A stretch of DNA of 64,000 bases from Cyanobacteria bacterium FACHB-502 (GCA_014695325.1 JACJNZ010000029.1:62001-126000); one strand, 5' to 3'; positions 10,701 through 17,243 are shown, numbered from the stretch's first letter. A program made the numbers and translations. The notes: generated by a model not told the origin, from the sequence alone.

Positions 10701-10884
10701 CCTTTTCCGTTTCACTCGCTCGCAGCAGCAGATCGGGCAACTGGAGGCGATGCGAAGCAATTTCCCCTTTGGAGTAATCGAGATCGGCAGGCAGCGGCTC
10801 CCCGTCACTACAGGATAAAGGGATCATCAATTGGCGCAAAGCCATATCCCCGCTGGGATGTCCAAACTGGGTTGGGCGATCCAT
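1747..10884 (-). CDS. Hybrid loading/extension polyketide synthase: adenylate ligase-ACP-KS-AT-DH-ER-KR-ACP
   Basis: A 3045-residue megasynthase counted from the ATG at 10884, which has GAGG six bases upstream; an in-frame GTG lies at 10896. Domains: adenylate ligase 45-630 (LTSGSTGIPKG near 257, GYGMSET near 410, Lys622); carrier protein with Ser690 in GGNSL; ketosynthase about 760-1200 with Cys943, His1079, His1119; acyltransferase about 1320-1620 with Ser1412 in GHSIGEY and HAFHS at 1516, the malonyl-CoA signature; dehydratase from 1730 with His1761 and Asp1938; enoylreductase 2300-2600 with nucleotide loop SAAGGVGLAA; ketoreductase from 2620 with Tyr2774 and Asn2778; second carrier Ser2950. 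The C-terminus (LSDAEAEALLLQTLEQL) looks like a docking tail. It would activate a carboxylic acid, extend it once with malonate and reduce the beta-carbon fully. The ligase resembles starter ligases of hybrid PKS/NRPS lines (recalled) rather than a typical FAAL. The starter substrate is unknown. Confidence 0.95.
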   Translation of the reverse strand: MDRPTQFGHPSGDMALRQLMIPLSCSDGEPLPADLDYSKGEIASHRLQLPDLLLRASETEKGVLYVLPDQSCQFVSYAELLTQAQRVLAGLRSIGLQPQDPVVLQISDRLDFLPCFWGCLLGGFVPVPIAVAPNYRADHSKAIALLEALRWFVRPVVIANGELQEAIGDFLNDQEFAPHPFTRRKLPNQQEDLSFAQSALSAQSALSAQSASPIENSGSSTAKSVSPEILLAEELQQFEPDRQIHYSAPDELALILLTSGSTGIPKGVTLSGRNLLASVYGMATVNRLTATETTLNWMPIEHVASLVMFHLTEVYLGCSQIHVANELILQEPLRWLDLIEAHRVTATWSPNFGYGLVIDRLQAGTSAKTWDLSSIRWMGNGAEAVVGKTTRHFLALLEPHGLSGTAVSPGYGMSETCSGIVHSDRFSCQTTSDEDTYIELGKPIPGVSLRVVDEANQLVPEGTIGQLQVRGVTVTAGYYQRPDLNAEVFTPDGWFNTGDLGFLQSGRLTITGRQKEVIIINGANYANHEIEAIVEALDGIAVSFTAACAVRRLPAGETGKQSSDSTEQLAIFFCPETGCDNLAAVMPLIKTIQRRVGEAIGISPRFVIPVEQKEIPKTAIGKIQRSVLSGRFGTGEFDGIIRQINELWGQQAIDRPQTERQQQIVSIWQDVLALERVGIRDNFFELGGNSLRLMQVLARLQTEFDCPDLHTVSLFQHPTIESLAQFLSDLSNTRENPTVNSSLQQAQQRQQTRRSSLISSEVAVIGMACRFPGAESIDQFWRNLCDGVESIAFFSDEEILASGIDPTLLQNPAYVKASPILKDVDRFDAEFFGYSPREAELIDPQQRLLLECAWEGLEDAGYDPFSYPGSIALYAGASMNTYLLNHVYPNRDRLDAHENMQVFNLSSMGGFQVTIANDKDYLTTRTSYKLNLTGASVNVQTACSTSLVAIHLAAQSLRSGECEIALAGGVSVHTPQQVGHLYQEGLILSPDGHCRAFDAKAQGTIFGSGAGVVVLKRLDQAIEAGDRIYAVIKGSAIGNDGSQKVGYLAPRAEGQATVAAEALAMADVPADTIGYVEAHGTGTSLGDPIEVAGLTQAFRLSTQQQQFCAIGSVKTNVGHLNVASGVVGFIKAVLSVHHRQIPPSLHFEAPNPQIDFDRSPFYVNTRLLDWQEAGHPRRAGVNSLGIGGTNAHVILEEAPTIAAVTQADDSSLLGNAALGNAADRPDHLLTLSAKSESALNDLLDRYERFLKQCLHLGGNAEALTCLKQPNRFLADLCFTTNVGRSHFEHRLAFVSNSIPHLLEQIAQRPRSIRSGISSPIAFLFTGQGSQYSGMGRQLYETEPVFRETIDRCEAILQGEIDRPLRQLLFAEDAAELLNQTLYTQPAIFTIDYALAQLWMSWGVEPDIVMGHSIGEYVAACVAGVFSLEDGLKLVAARGRLMQVLPPGGMVAIRSDEATVRSFLADFEGETDPETVTIAAINSDQNIVVSGKIPSLQTLVDRLTDRGIKTTWLNVSHAFHSPLLEPLRFAQSATPNEPNFEQIARQVSYSTPQRQLISNLTGDFIADEIASPDYWSRHLVQPVLFAAGMKTLIRSGCAIFLECGAHPVLLGMGREQFPDDPLGGTASHRRIWLPSLRRDLPRETTRAITRGKTASHRSNTETLLQSLGELYQQGIPVDWQAFHQGFSRHRMSLPTYPFQRQRCWIDPPGQFPLQEAAKRSAQPVLTASESHPLLGNRVSTPLKIALFQSLLCEHSPDFLTDHRLEDRPILPGTAFVEMALAIAVQQLKTETISLSQIEFQQPLILSSTPQTVQTIATPIPLSNRSEVIGSGIRIEIYSQQPDHQQPDYQQDSGWTLHCTGQAQVCDRPILPSASLAQIRQRLSERRFAETHYQSFEAAGIRYGASFRGVAQLWRKDGEALGQISSCDAQPYQIHPAQLDACIQVAAAALPARLQGVTYLPVAIESFSLLQRPAGTVWSHVQLRSWADNSTHITADLSLYSDSGECLAHIEGLTLQRIQPSSDRVRSFSWQDWLYEIDWQPVPLVSSQEAMTPAGKMLCSDRGYWLIVGEANDSIDALTGLLETQQQPWARLDPADLSSLKEWASFEGSESSLNSLHRGDFESQNNRQDSPQNEGASGANLRGVIFFADAVTPELLTLDSLEEFVSEQCSRLLAIVQSITHLNPPPQLWIVTRGVCQPSILLEATGQAPLWGMARSIRLEHPELNCITIDLENLSGAEAASLLWAEFVSQDGENQIAYRNQTRYAARLVRHSVVKHFTEKLPDVAQSLRLEILNRGTLDQLVWQPIDRRPPQPGEVEIRVWATGLNFRDVMNVLGLYPGEAGLLGLECAGEVVAVGQGVTSVQVGDRVVALATGSFSEWVTVDARRVVPLPSDLDFAAAATIPIAFLTAWYGLHHLAQIKPGERVLIHSAAGGVGLAAVQIAQQAGAELWATAAPAKWDFLRSIGVEHVLSDRSTEFAAAIQAQTGGQGMDIILNSLSGEFIPANLSILRRSGRLIEIGKQGIWSTEQVAQVRSDVAYHIMDLMQTTQEQPQTIQALLSQLLQQFHSRGLQPLPHKVFDRSQSIAAFRWMQQAKHIGKIVIAHPEPAPVSHPVSQPFTVKPSGTYLITGGLGALGLHVAQWLIDRGATSLLLIGRSKPTPETQTKLDHFQAQGIQITIAQLDITDQQSLQTLLTPYLHPPTRLPSPPPLLGIFHAAGVLNDGILQHQTADRFQSVLSPKVRGALNLHELTQHHPIDCFVMFSSAASLLGSGGQSSYAAANGFMDALAQVRRSLGLPGLSIHWAAWESTGMAARSRTAQAEGRETMQSAFPVGVISPEIGLIILETLLNQSSVQVGVLPIDWANWNPPAALKPLVAPCSAQASPPSSPSSRPHPPTVFKDAEDFYQTLVNAPSDDRPHLITHHVKAHIAKILGVHAETLTDLHQGFSEMGMDSLTIVELRNRLQTSLGKPLSVALLYDYPTITTLTDHLLQWLFGTAIEQSSFPEGRETPAMQSTSPSGGIDLPSEIESLSDAEAEALLLQTLEQLNL
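1832..1891. repeat. Dispersed repeat, family 1, in frame in PKS C-terminus
   Basis: It shares the layout cccc-N3-cgggg-aag-N2-ctttgcat-N7/8-ttccc with the copy at 2392-2435. On the coding strand it encodes EGRETPAMQSTSPSGG between the second carrier domain and the docking tail, so it adds linker without breaking the frame. Confidence 0.6.
2392..2435. repeat. Dispersed repeat, family 1, in frame in PKS KR region
   Basis: Homologous to the copy at 1832-1891. It encodes EGRETMQSAFPVG in the C-terminal part of the ketoreductase domain, close to the end of the Rossmann fold. Confidence 0.6.
4475..4563. repeat. Dispersed repeat, family 2, in frame in PKS
   Basis: The segments ctagccccctcattctgggg, ctttcaaagtcccc and ggaatttaggg, in this order, match the intergenic copy at 35161-35238. 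Inside the PKS it encodes about 30 Ser/Asn/Gly-rich residues (near 2107-2137) in the DH-to-ER linker. Confidence 0.65.
5339..5368. repeat. 15-bp tandem duplication in PKS DH
   Basis: Two near-identical 15-bp units (tgctggtaatcgggc, tgctgatgatcgggc) encode a repeated HQQPD/YQQD-type peptide inside the dehydratase domain. Confidence 0.7.
5917..5945. repeat. Dispersed repeat, family 1, in frame in PKS
   Basis: Core gcgatgcgaagccgttttcc. It encodes GKTASHRS (near residue 1650) in the AT-DH linker and lies only about 60 bp from a second copy at 6001-6040. Confidence 0.6.
6001..6040. repeat. Dispersed repeat, family 1, in frame in PKS
   Basis: Core gcgatgcgaagctgttcccc followed by the inverted arm taaggggtcatcgggaa. 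It encodes GGTASHRR at the end of the AT domain. Confidence 0.6.
7220..7249. repeat. Perfect 15-bp tandem duplication in PKS KS-AT linker
   Basis: gccgcatttcccaat occurs twice without a mismatch and encodes LLGNAALGNAAD between KS and AT. Perfect identity suggests a recent event. Confidence 0.85.
10253..10300. repeat. 18-bp tandem repeat (2.7 copies) in PKS ligase domain
   Basis: gcactttgagcagataaa is present twice perfectly, then a partial third copy. The coding strand reads AQSALS repeated (residues about 196-212), in a flexible insertion before the adenylate-ligase P-loop. Confidence 0.9.
10747..10775. repeat. Dispersed repeat, family 1, near PKS start
   Basis: Core gcgatgcgaagcaatttccc. 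It encodes KGEIASHRLQ near residue 40 of the PKS, before the ligase fold begins. Confidence 0.6.
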
Positions 10885-11068
10885 GCTCATCCTCACTCAC
10901 ACCAGATCTGCTAAGAGCCTATTCTGCATCATGCTGCGATCGAATTGAAGCCATGTTAGTACAGCATGGGCTACGGCTACGTTGTTCCTCGCTCGATTGT
11001 GGGAATTCTGCAGAGCAAGGTTTGCGCTGTCTTTTTTCAGCTTCTACTCAGTTCCTTTAAAAGGTCAA

Positions 11069-11096
11069 AACCCCAGACTCCTTAGAATCTAGGGTT
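11069..11096 (-). terminator. Hairpin terminator of the initiator tRNA
   Basis: On the minus strand, AACCCTAGA and TCTGGGGTT form a nine-pair stem with one G-T pair, followed by TTTTGACCTTTT. It lies just downstream of the tRNA 3' end. Confidence 0.6.
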
Positions 11097-11104
11097 TTCC
11101 TAAT

Positions 11105-11181
<77 letters not shown>

Positions 11182-11249
11182 TCGACTCATCTAATATAGC
11201 AAGGAATTGGCAATTGTGACAAGGTTGAGTAGAAATTTTGAGATCGCAT

Positions 11250-11281
11250 GAAAAAAGCGGCTCCGCCTGAGCAGAACCGCC
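11250..11281 (-). terminator. Rho-independent terminator of acsF
   Basis: On the minus strand, GCGGTTCTGC and GCGGAGCCGC pair over a four-base loop (TCAG) with two G-T wobbles and are followed by TTTTTT. It starts about 20 bp after the acsF stop. Confidence 0.85.
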
Positions 11282-11302
11282 GAGTTGAGGGGTGAGGTCA
11301 AA

Positions 11303-12379
11303 CTAGCGAACCGAGCCTTCCAGACGAGCCGTGTCGATCGGCTTCATCAAATACAGGCGCAACAAATTTACGCCAATCTTGGCAACGTGGGGCACTTTCT
11401 TCAGCAGTTTCACCACGCCGGGGGCATTGCCTTTGCCTGCTTCCATCAGCTTCAGGTTAGCAGCAGCGGCTTCATCCAGCAGTTTGAAAAAGTCGGGGTG
11501 ATCCACGTTCAGGATTAGGGGAAAGACCCGTCCTGCGGTTTCGTTCGTTTTCTGGATCACATGGATGTCGTAGTCGCGTGCATTCAAACCCAGCGAAGCA
11601 TAGAAGCTCGATCGCTGAATGTCGTTCAGAAACATCGTGGCAAACACTGACAGCAAGAAGAACCGCGACCAGAGGCGAGCTTTCCAGTCGTTGAGGATGC
11701 TGGGCTGAGACTTCATGATCGCGTCAAAGAAGTCGCCGTGGCGGTTTTCATCCTGACACCAGTTCTCGAAGAACTTGAAGATCGGATAAATCCGGTGTTC
11801 GGGGTGTTGCTCCAGATGGCGGAAGATGGTGATGTAACGCCAGTAACCGATCTTCTCTGAGAGATAAGTGGCGTAAAAGATGAACTTGGGCTTGAAGAAG
11901 GTGTAGCTCTTGCTTTCGGTGAGGAAGCCCAAGTCGAGCTGAAGCCCAAAGTCGGACATTGCCTTGTTGAGGAATCCGGCATGGCGTGCCTCGTCGCGAG
12001 ACATCAGCAAAAAGCACTCTGCCAGCAGCGGGTTTCTGTCTTTCAGCTTGCGGGACAACTCTTTGTAGAGCAGAAATCCAGAAAACTCAGCCGTGCAGGA
12101 TCGCTCCAGGAACTCGACAAACAGAGCACGAGTTTCGCCGTCGAGGTGATCCCAGGACTGCTGGAATTCTTCGTTGCGAACGAAGTGATGGCGATTATAG
12201 TCGGTGCGGAACTCTTCTAAGATTGCCCGCAGCTCATCCTCGTTCGGCGAGATGTCCATTGTTGCCATCTCGTCAAAGTCGGTGGTGTAAAACCGGGGGG
12301 TGAGGATGGTGTCTTTTGCCGGAACCTTAACTCCAGGTCGCAGCTCTGCAATTTCAGGTTTTTTCAGCGAATCTACCAT
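11303..12379 (-). CDS. acsF: Magnesium-protoporphyrin IX monomethyl ester aerobic cyclase
   Basis: Diiron, oxygen-dependent enzyme that closes the isocyclic ring of chlorophyll, turning Mg-protoporphyrin monomethyl ester into divinyl protochlorophyllide at the membrane surface. 358 residues, the normal AcsF/ChlA length. Rubrerythrin-like iron ligands are visible: Glu in [13 protein letters not shown], the EARH pair in [12 protein letters not shown], and ENRHGDFF in the second helical half. The start is an ATG at 12379. The gene stands alone with its own terminator downstream; the upstream spacer is about 800 bp. Cyanobacteria often carry two copies tuned to different oxygen levels (family knowledge); which form this is cannot be told from the sequence alone. 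Confidence 0.97.
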   Translation of the reverse strand: MVDSLKKPEIAELRPGVKVPAKDTILTPRFYTTDFDEMATMDISPNEDELRAILEEFRTDYNRHHFVRNEEFQQSWDHLDGETRALFVEFLERSCTAEFSGFLLYKELSRKLKDRNPLLAECFLLMSRDEARHAGFLNKAMSDFGLQLDLGFLTESKSYTFFKPKFIFYATYLSEKIGYWRYITIFRHLEQHPEHRIYPIFKFFENWCQDENRHGDFFDAIMKSQPSILNDWKARLWSRFFLLSVFATMFLNDIQRSSFYASLGLNARDYDIHVIQKTNETAGRVFPLILNVDHPDFFKLLDEAAAANLKLMEAGKGNAPGVVKLLKKVPHVAKIGVNLLRLYLMKPIDTARLEGSVR

Positions 12380-13189
12380 GTGTTCCTTTTCTCTTGCTTC
12401 AGTATGATGCCCAAACCCCAGTTACTTAAGCGAATCAAACCTAAGCAAACCCAGAGGAAGGCTGCTGACTTTAACGGGTGGACTTTTAACGAATGAAAGT
12501 CTTGCGGCGATGGCAAGTCCTGTAAAAGACGGATTGCAAAATCAGTCAAAATCTTTTACGTCCCTTAGTCTATCAAGGGATCAGGCTCTACAACGAGCGG
12601 CAACGTTAAGAGTTGCAACAGAGGATGGGGAATTGTGACAGGGGTGGGGAAGTGGAAACAAAAGGGTCAGTGCTTGAATGACGGGCGATTGCGACAGCGC
12701 ACAGAATTGTCAGCAATCTTCCTAAATCTTTCTGAGACAAGCCTTGACCTTTGCAGGAATTGGCTTAATATTGGGTGTCGCAGATTTAGCGTCTCTGTTC
12801 GTTGAATTGCTATTTTAGGCGCAAGACCTAGCATCAAACTGCCTGAGCAATTGAGCAAACTCGCGAATTTGGGACGATCGCCTCGAAATAAGAGCAGTCT
12901 TTGGTCGAATTGCCTGATTTCAGTTCATAACGGGCTTCCGATTGAAGTTGCAATACAGCAGCGTTAGGCTACACTGATTTCGCTCATTTCGATTTCGTTT
13001 ATCCGTTTGCCTGACCTGTATTCTCTGTTCATTCGTGATGTAACAGCGATGTAACAGAGGATCTAGTGAACCAGATCTAGTAAACAGGCTCTCGACTGAC
13101 CCAGACAGCATCACACCTGAAGATTTGACAGCCAAACATCGATCGCACTGTATCAATCGCACTGTAAGGAATTGTAAGGAAAAGCAGCT
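12380..13189. other. Long spacer between acsF and the amidase gene
   Basis: About 810 bp without a convincing gene. It must contain the divergent promoters of acsF and the amidase gene. Its right half (13037-13180) is built from several short direct repeats, listed separately. Small open frames here have no recognisable protein character. Confidence 0.6.
13037..13180. repeat. Cluster of four short tandem duplications
   Basis: 13037-13058: gatgtaacagc/gatgtaacaga (period 11). 13060-13087: gatctagtgaacca/gatctagtaaacag (period 14). 13142-13166: atcgcactgta twice (period 14). 13161-13180: actgtaagga/attgtaagga (period 10), whose second copy supplies the AAGGA ribosome-binding site of the amidase gene. 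Confidence 0.85.
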
Positions 13190-15256
13190 TTGAAGATTCA
13201 GTGGTGGCTCCCCAGTGCCGTTAGCGTTTTTTGTGTCATTTCTCCCAGTGTCGTCGCTCCGGCTCTGGCAACGGGAGTGACATCCTGGCGGTTTGACCCA
13301 GGGCAAAATCAGCTTGAGTTTAGAACCCGTGAACCCGTACAGCCCCGCGCCCAGCTTGTAACCAATCCGACTCGTCTGGTGATTGATCTACCAGATATCG
13401 AGATGGAGCAGGCTCCGATCGATCGTGATTTCAGCGGCAATATTCGGCAGATTCGCATCGAGCAGTTTGACGGTCAGACGACGCGCATTGTTCTTGAACT
13501 GGCTCCTGGTTATACGATCGACCCGCAGCAAATTCGGTTTCGCGGACTTTCGCCAACGCAGTGGACGGTTCAGCTTCCTCAGCCGATGCCCGAATCGGTC
13601 GCAGTTTCTCGTGAGGCTCCTCCCGCTGCTTCAGTTACCAATCCAATTGCCAATCCAGTTGCCAATCCGCCTGATGCGATGCAAAGCACTCCTTCCGTGG
13701 AGGGAATTGACCCCACGCTAGCCCAAATTGCAGGCATTCAGGCAACGTCAGACGGGTTGTTTGTGCGCTTCAGGAGCGGGGTGCCCCAGGTCGAAGTTGA
13801 GCGTAGCCGCGATCGGCGATCGGTGGTTCTGACGGTTGAAAATGCAGTGCTTTCGCCAGAATTGACCCAGCAGGAAGTGTCGATCGATCGATTTGGCGTG
13901 GAGCGGGTGCAGTTTGAGCAGGTGAGCGATCGTTCTTCCAATCGTCGCCCAACCGTGCGAATTCGCCTGGAGGTTGACCCTAGCAGTCAGGACTGGCAGG
14001 CAACGGTGAGCAATTTGGGTGGAATTGTGATGCTGCCCACTGGAAACAGCTCGACTGCCCGCACCGCTCGCAATCCGTCTGCGTCTGACCGGACAACTTC
14101 ACGTCAAGCCAATCGATCGTCCGTGGGGGGAACCGCAGAGCGAATTAGTGCAGAACGAGCCAATTCAGAACGAGCCAATGCGGCTCAGAATTCATCGGGT
14201 CGATCGATCGCGGCTCAGCCGAATCCGACTCCATTGACGGCTCAGGGAACGAGGGTTTCTGCATCGAATGGCACGGTGACGATCGAAGGCGTGGAACTCA
14301 ATCCGGTGAATAACCAGCTTTTGATCGAGTCCGATCGCCCTGTGGCACCTACGACTCGCTGGCAAGACGGCACGTATCAAATTGTGCTGTCTCCGGCACG
14401 GTTAGCAGAGCGAATTACAGGACCACGGCTAACGGCAAACAGTCCTTTAATTCGGGTGCGGCTGCGGCAGGAAGATGCGGATACAGTCGTGATTTCCTTG
14501 CAGCCTGCAACGGGAGTGCGGTTTGGTTCCCTGAATCTGGTCAGTCCGCAGCTTCTATCACTAGAAATGGAGCGATCGCCCCTCCAAGGAACCCCAGCGC
14601 GATCGGCTGCGAGTCCTTCTGCTGCGGCTTTGTCTGGAAACCCTCCCTCATTCCGATCCCTACCGCCGCAATCGAATTCAATCCAGCCGTTACCTCGCCC
14701 TGGCAATGGACGACTGGTGGTGGCGATCGATCCGGGACACGGGGGAGTAGACGTGGGCGCAGTTGGAATTGGCAACATTCGCGAAGCCGATATTGTGCTG
14801 AATGTGTCTCAGCAGGTGGCACGCTTGCTAGAGCAGCAGGGCATTCAGGCAGTGATGACTCGTAGCGACGATCGCGAAATTGATTTGCAGCCGCGTGTGG
14901 ATATTGCCGAGCAGGTGAACGCCGCGCTCTTTGTCAGCATTCACGCTAACTCAATCAGCATGGATCGCCCAGAGGTGAACGGTGTTGAAACCTATTACTA
15001 TTCCAGCGGTGCAGGACTGGCAGACACGATTCACCACAGTATTATGAGCGACCTGGGCATGAACGATCGCGGCGTGCGGCAGGCTCGCTTTTATGTGCTG
15101 CGAAGAACTTCGATGCCTGCGGTTCTGGTCGAAATTGGCTTTGTCACCGGCAGCCAAGATGCCCCCCGTCTTGCCAACCCCAACTGGCAAAACCAGATGG
15201 CAACGGCGATCGCGAGAGGCATTTTGCAGTATCTTAGAACCGCTGCCAGTCGCTAA
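13190..15256 (+). CDS. amiC: AMIN-domain N-acetylmuramoyl-L-alanine amidase
   Basis: Periplasmic zinc amidase that cleaves between MurNAc and the stem peptide, used in septal cell-wall splitting and, in filamentous cyanobacteria, in making septal nanopores. 688 residues, starting at a TTG with AAGGA ten bases upstream. A signal peptide ends after VVAPALA (about residue 27). AMIN-type beta domains lie at about 30-130, 180-290 and 355-460, joined by Ser/Asn/Ala-rich linkers. The Amidase_3 domain is at 507-685 with zinc ligands His517 (DPGHGG), Glu532 and His585 (SIHANS) and catalytic Glu648 (VEIGF), so it should be active. The linkers contain in-frame tandem duplications (NPIANPVANP; SERAN) and a family-1 repeat. 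It converges on lnt with a 4-bp overlap of the stop codons. The symbol follows common cyanobacterial use. Confidence 0.93.
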   Translation: MKIQWWLPSAVSVFCVISPSVVAPALATGVTSWRFDPGQNQLEFRTREPVQPRAQLVTNPTRLVIDLPDIEMEQAPIDRDFSGNIRQIRIEQFDGQTTRIVLELAPGYTIDPQQIRFRGLSPTQWTVQLPQPMPESVAVSREAPPAASVTNPIANPVANPPDAMQSTPSVEGIDPTLAQIAGIQATSDGLFVRFRSGVPQVEVERSRDRRSVVLTVENAVLSPELTQQEVSIDRFGVERVQFEQVSDRSSNRRPTVRIRLEVDPSSQDWQATVSNLGGIVMLPTGNSSTARTARNPSASDRTTSRQANRSSVGGTAERISAERANSERANAAQNSSGRSIAAQPNPTPLTAQGTRVSASNGTVTIEGVELNPVNNQLLIESDRPVAPTTRWQDGTYQIVLSPARLAERITGPRLTANSPLIRVRLRQEDADTVVISLQPATGVRFGSLNLVSPQLLSLEMERSPLQGTPARSAASPSAAALSGNPPSFRSLPPQSNSIQPLPRPGNGRLVVAIDPGHGGVDVGAVGIGNIREADIVLNVSQQVARLLEQQGIQAVMTRSDDREIDLQPRVDIAEQVNAALFVSIHANSISMDRPEVNGVETYYYSSGAGLADTIHHSIMSDLGMNDRGVRQARFYVLRRTSMPAVLVEIGFVTGSQDAPRLANPNWQNQMATAIARGILQYLRTAASR
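13638..13671. repeat. 12-bp tandem repeat in amidase linker
   Basis: ccaatccaattg, ccaatccagttg, then a partial third unit, encoding NPIANPVANPP after the first AMIN domain. Confidence 0.8.
13674..13712. repeat. Dispersed repeat, family 1, in amidase linker
   Basis: The core gcgatgcaaagcact followed by ccttccgtggaggg matches the AMQS version of the family found in the PKS. It encodes DAMQSTPSVEG directly after the tandem repeat. Confidence 0.5.
14151..14180. repeat. 15-bp tandem duplication in amidase linker
   Basis: cagaacgagccaatt and cagaacgagccaatg are adjacent copies with one difference. They encode ERANSERAN in the linker before the third AMIN domain. Confidence 0.85.
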
Positions 15257-16914
15257 ATCGGGTTAGATTTCGCCGCGTCTTTGACCAACAAGCCGATCGC
15301 CAATAAACTCACCAGCGGCGTAAACCAGTCTCCCCAGCGGACGTAGAGCGTTTGAGTTTGGCGGCGATAAATCGTGTGGGCGTGAGTTTGATACAGGCGA
15401 AATTCAGACAGCCATTCCGTTTTGCCGTGTGGATCGACAATGCCCGAAAATCCGGTATTGGTTGCCCGCACTGCCCAGCGATCGGTTTCGATGGCTCGCA
15501 TGACATCCTGAGCGTGGTGCTGTGCCATCATTGCCGGCCCGTAGGGATCGTTGTTGGAAGCCGTTAGAATAAACTCGCCGCCCGATCGCGCCTGATTACG
15601 GAAAATATAGGAAAACGCAGAATCAAAGCAAATCCCAACGATCGCCTGTCCAAAAGGCGTTTTCACTTGCTGCTCGCCGTGACCGGGCGTAAGCGATGCC
15701 TCAACCGGCGATAGCCGCCCGATGAATTGCCCGATCGTCTCGGCAAACGGCACATACTCGCCCAGCGGCACAAGCTTCACTTTGTCATAGCGGCTCAAGA
15801 CTTCTCCGTCGCCTGCGATCGTCACCAGTGATTGGGTCAAATTGCCCTGGTTTAACCCGACCGTGCCCACCCAGGCAGGAATGCGGCGATCGAGCAGTGC
15901 CCGATAAAACGGATTTTGCAGCGGACGACTGAGCCAGAGCCAGGGAAAGGTTCCCTCAGGCGTTAAAACTGCCTGCACCCCTTGGCCTACCAGCATTTCA
16001 TAGCCTCTGGTGTAATTATCAATCGAAAGGCGAATTCCCGCTTCAAACAGCTTGATCCGCGTCGGCACATTTCCCTGCACAATCCCAATCGACAGTGCTG
16101 CTTCTGGGGGCGTTGCCAGCGATCGGCTCGCCAGACCAAACCCAACCCCATGTAGCCCAATCAGCCAGACCAAACCCAGCCCCCAAAGCGATCGTGCCAG
16201 TCGCCCTCGCCCTCCGTCTCTTGCCATCCACCCTTCTGCCAAAAATCCGTTAAAGGCAACGATCGCCCCTGCCACCAGCATCGGTCCTGCAAGCTGCCCC
16301 AAATGCAAAATCCACCGATCATGCGGACTCTGCGTATAAGACAAAAACGTCCATTCCAGTGGGCTCCAGCTCCACACCGTTTCCAGAATGCACCACAGTG
16401 CAGTGCCCACCACAACACGGCTGACCGGAGCCAGTCGCCCCCGCCGATTAATCCACGCCAGGCTCCCCGCCCAGATGCCCACCAGCAGCCCACCCCAAAG
16501 GATAATTATCAGCCAGCAGGCGATCGCAATCGTGATACTGGCAAGCCAGGGAATGCCCATCCAGGTAAGCGGATGCAAATCCTTAATCCAAAACAATGCC
16601 GTGCCGTTGTAGCCCACCCCCCAGGCAGCTCCCAGCAAAAAGTTAAAGGTGGGAAAGTGGTTTCTAGCCGCGATTTGGCTCGATTCCGGCTGCGATCGCA
16701 CGACCAAAACCCACAAAGGAACGATCGCAATCCAGGCAAGAAACCAGGCATTTGCAGGCGCAGGTGCTAATCCCATTACAATGCCCGCACAGAGGGCGAT
16801 CCAGAGCAGCAAATGAGGCGGCAGCTTGGAATCCAAAATAGCCCGGTAAATCGGTAAAACAGCAGGGTAACGATGCGAAGCAGTTTCCCCTTCGGGGCGA
16901 TCGGGTAGCGGCAT
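15253..16914 (-). CDS. lnt: Apolipoprotein N-acyltransferase
   Basis: Inner-membrane enzyme that adds the third acyl chain to the N-terminal cysteine of lipoproteins, using phospholipid as donor. 553 residues. Several membrane helices fill 30-265, followed by a nitrilase-like periplasmic domain and a final helix near 530-543. The catalytic triad is visible: Glu320 in LTPEGTFPW, Lys378 in RYDKVKLVPLGEY and Cys429 in VGICFD. The start is the ATG at 16914. Residues 8-15 (EGETASHR) come from a family-1 dispersed repeat, so the extreme N-terminus is probably not conserved and the true start could be later. Its stop overlaps the stop of the convergent amidase gene. A client lipoprotein is encoded next door (17244-18452). 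Confidence 0.95.
   Translation of the reverse strand: MPLPDRPEGETASHRYPAVLPIYRAILDSKLPPHLLLWIALCAGIVMGLAPAPANAWFLAWIAIVPLWVLVVRSQPESSQIAARNHFPTFNFLLGAAWGVGYNGTALFWIKDLHPLTWMGIPWLASITIAIACWLIIILWGGLLVGIWAGSLAWINRRGRLAPVSRVVVGTALWCILETVWSWSPLEWTFLSYTQSPHDRWILHLGQLAGPMLVAGAIVAFNGFLAEGWMARDGGRGRLARSLWGLGLVWLIGLHGVGFGLASRSLATPPEAALSIGIVQGNVPTRIKLFEAGIRLSIDNYTRGYEMLVGQGVQAVLTPEGTFPWLWLSRPLQNPFYRALLDRRIPAWVGTVGLNQGNLTQSLVTIAGDGEVLSRYDKVKLVPLGEYVPFAETIGQFIGRLSPVEASLTPGHGEQQVKTPFGQAIVGICFDSAFSYIFRNQARSGGEFILTASNNDPYGPAMMAQHHAQDVMRAIETDRWAVRATNTGFSGIVDPHGKTEWLSEFRLYQTHAHTIYRRQTQTLYVRWGDWFTPLVSLLAIGLLVKDAAKSNPI
16870..16900. repeat. Dispersed repeat, family 1, at lnt N-terminus
   Basis: cgatgcgaagcagtttcccc followed by ttcggggcgatcggg, the cleanest copy with a short inverted arm. 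It encodes PEGETASHR at the start of Lnt. Confidence 0.65.
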
Positions 16915-17243
16915 AGGTAAAGTAGGTCGTTTGGGAAGCTCCTTTATTATTTAGAACGATTTTGGGGATTTGGGGGAGTGGAGGGGTGCAGAGTGGCTAA
17001 GGTTGAGGGAAGTTCAGTATCTCAGGATTAATTTTCAAGATTAGATTTTCAGGATTAAATCTTCAGGATTAATTGATTGAGACAACACGCTTTTGCAAGT
17101 GCGATCGTCCTATCAAAAGCTTGCTAATTCCTTATCCCCAATTTCATTTCCCTTATCCTTTCATCCACCGCTCCGCCTTCATCTGCAACAATACATCTGC
17201 CACAATATAAGTTCCCCCTTACCCCCCACCTCCCTGGCGATCG
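16915..17243. other. Spacer between lnt and the lipoprotein gene
   Basis: Divergent 329-bp spacer, AT-rich in the middle, containing the TCAGGATTA repeat array at 17022-17076. No gene or clear promoter seen. Confidence 0.5.
17022..17076. repeat. Imperfect ~14-bp tandem repeat array
   Basis: tcaggattaatttt, caagattagattt, tcaggattaaatct and tcaggattaattga follow each other directly, four diverging copies in the spacer upstream of the lipoprotein gene. Confidence 0.8.

Noticed and set aside
13037-13180. Possible CRISPR array
   Set aside because: The repeats are 10-14 bp, directly adjacent and different from each other; there are no spacers and no cas genes in the window.
12920-13306. 128-codon minus-strand frame before the amidase gene
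   Set aside because: It runs through short tandem repeats and the amidase signal peptide region in antisense.
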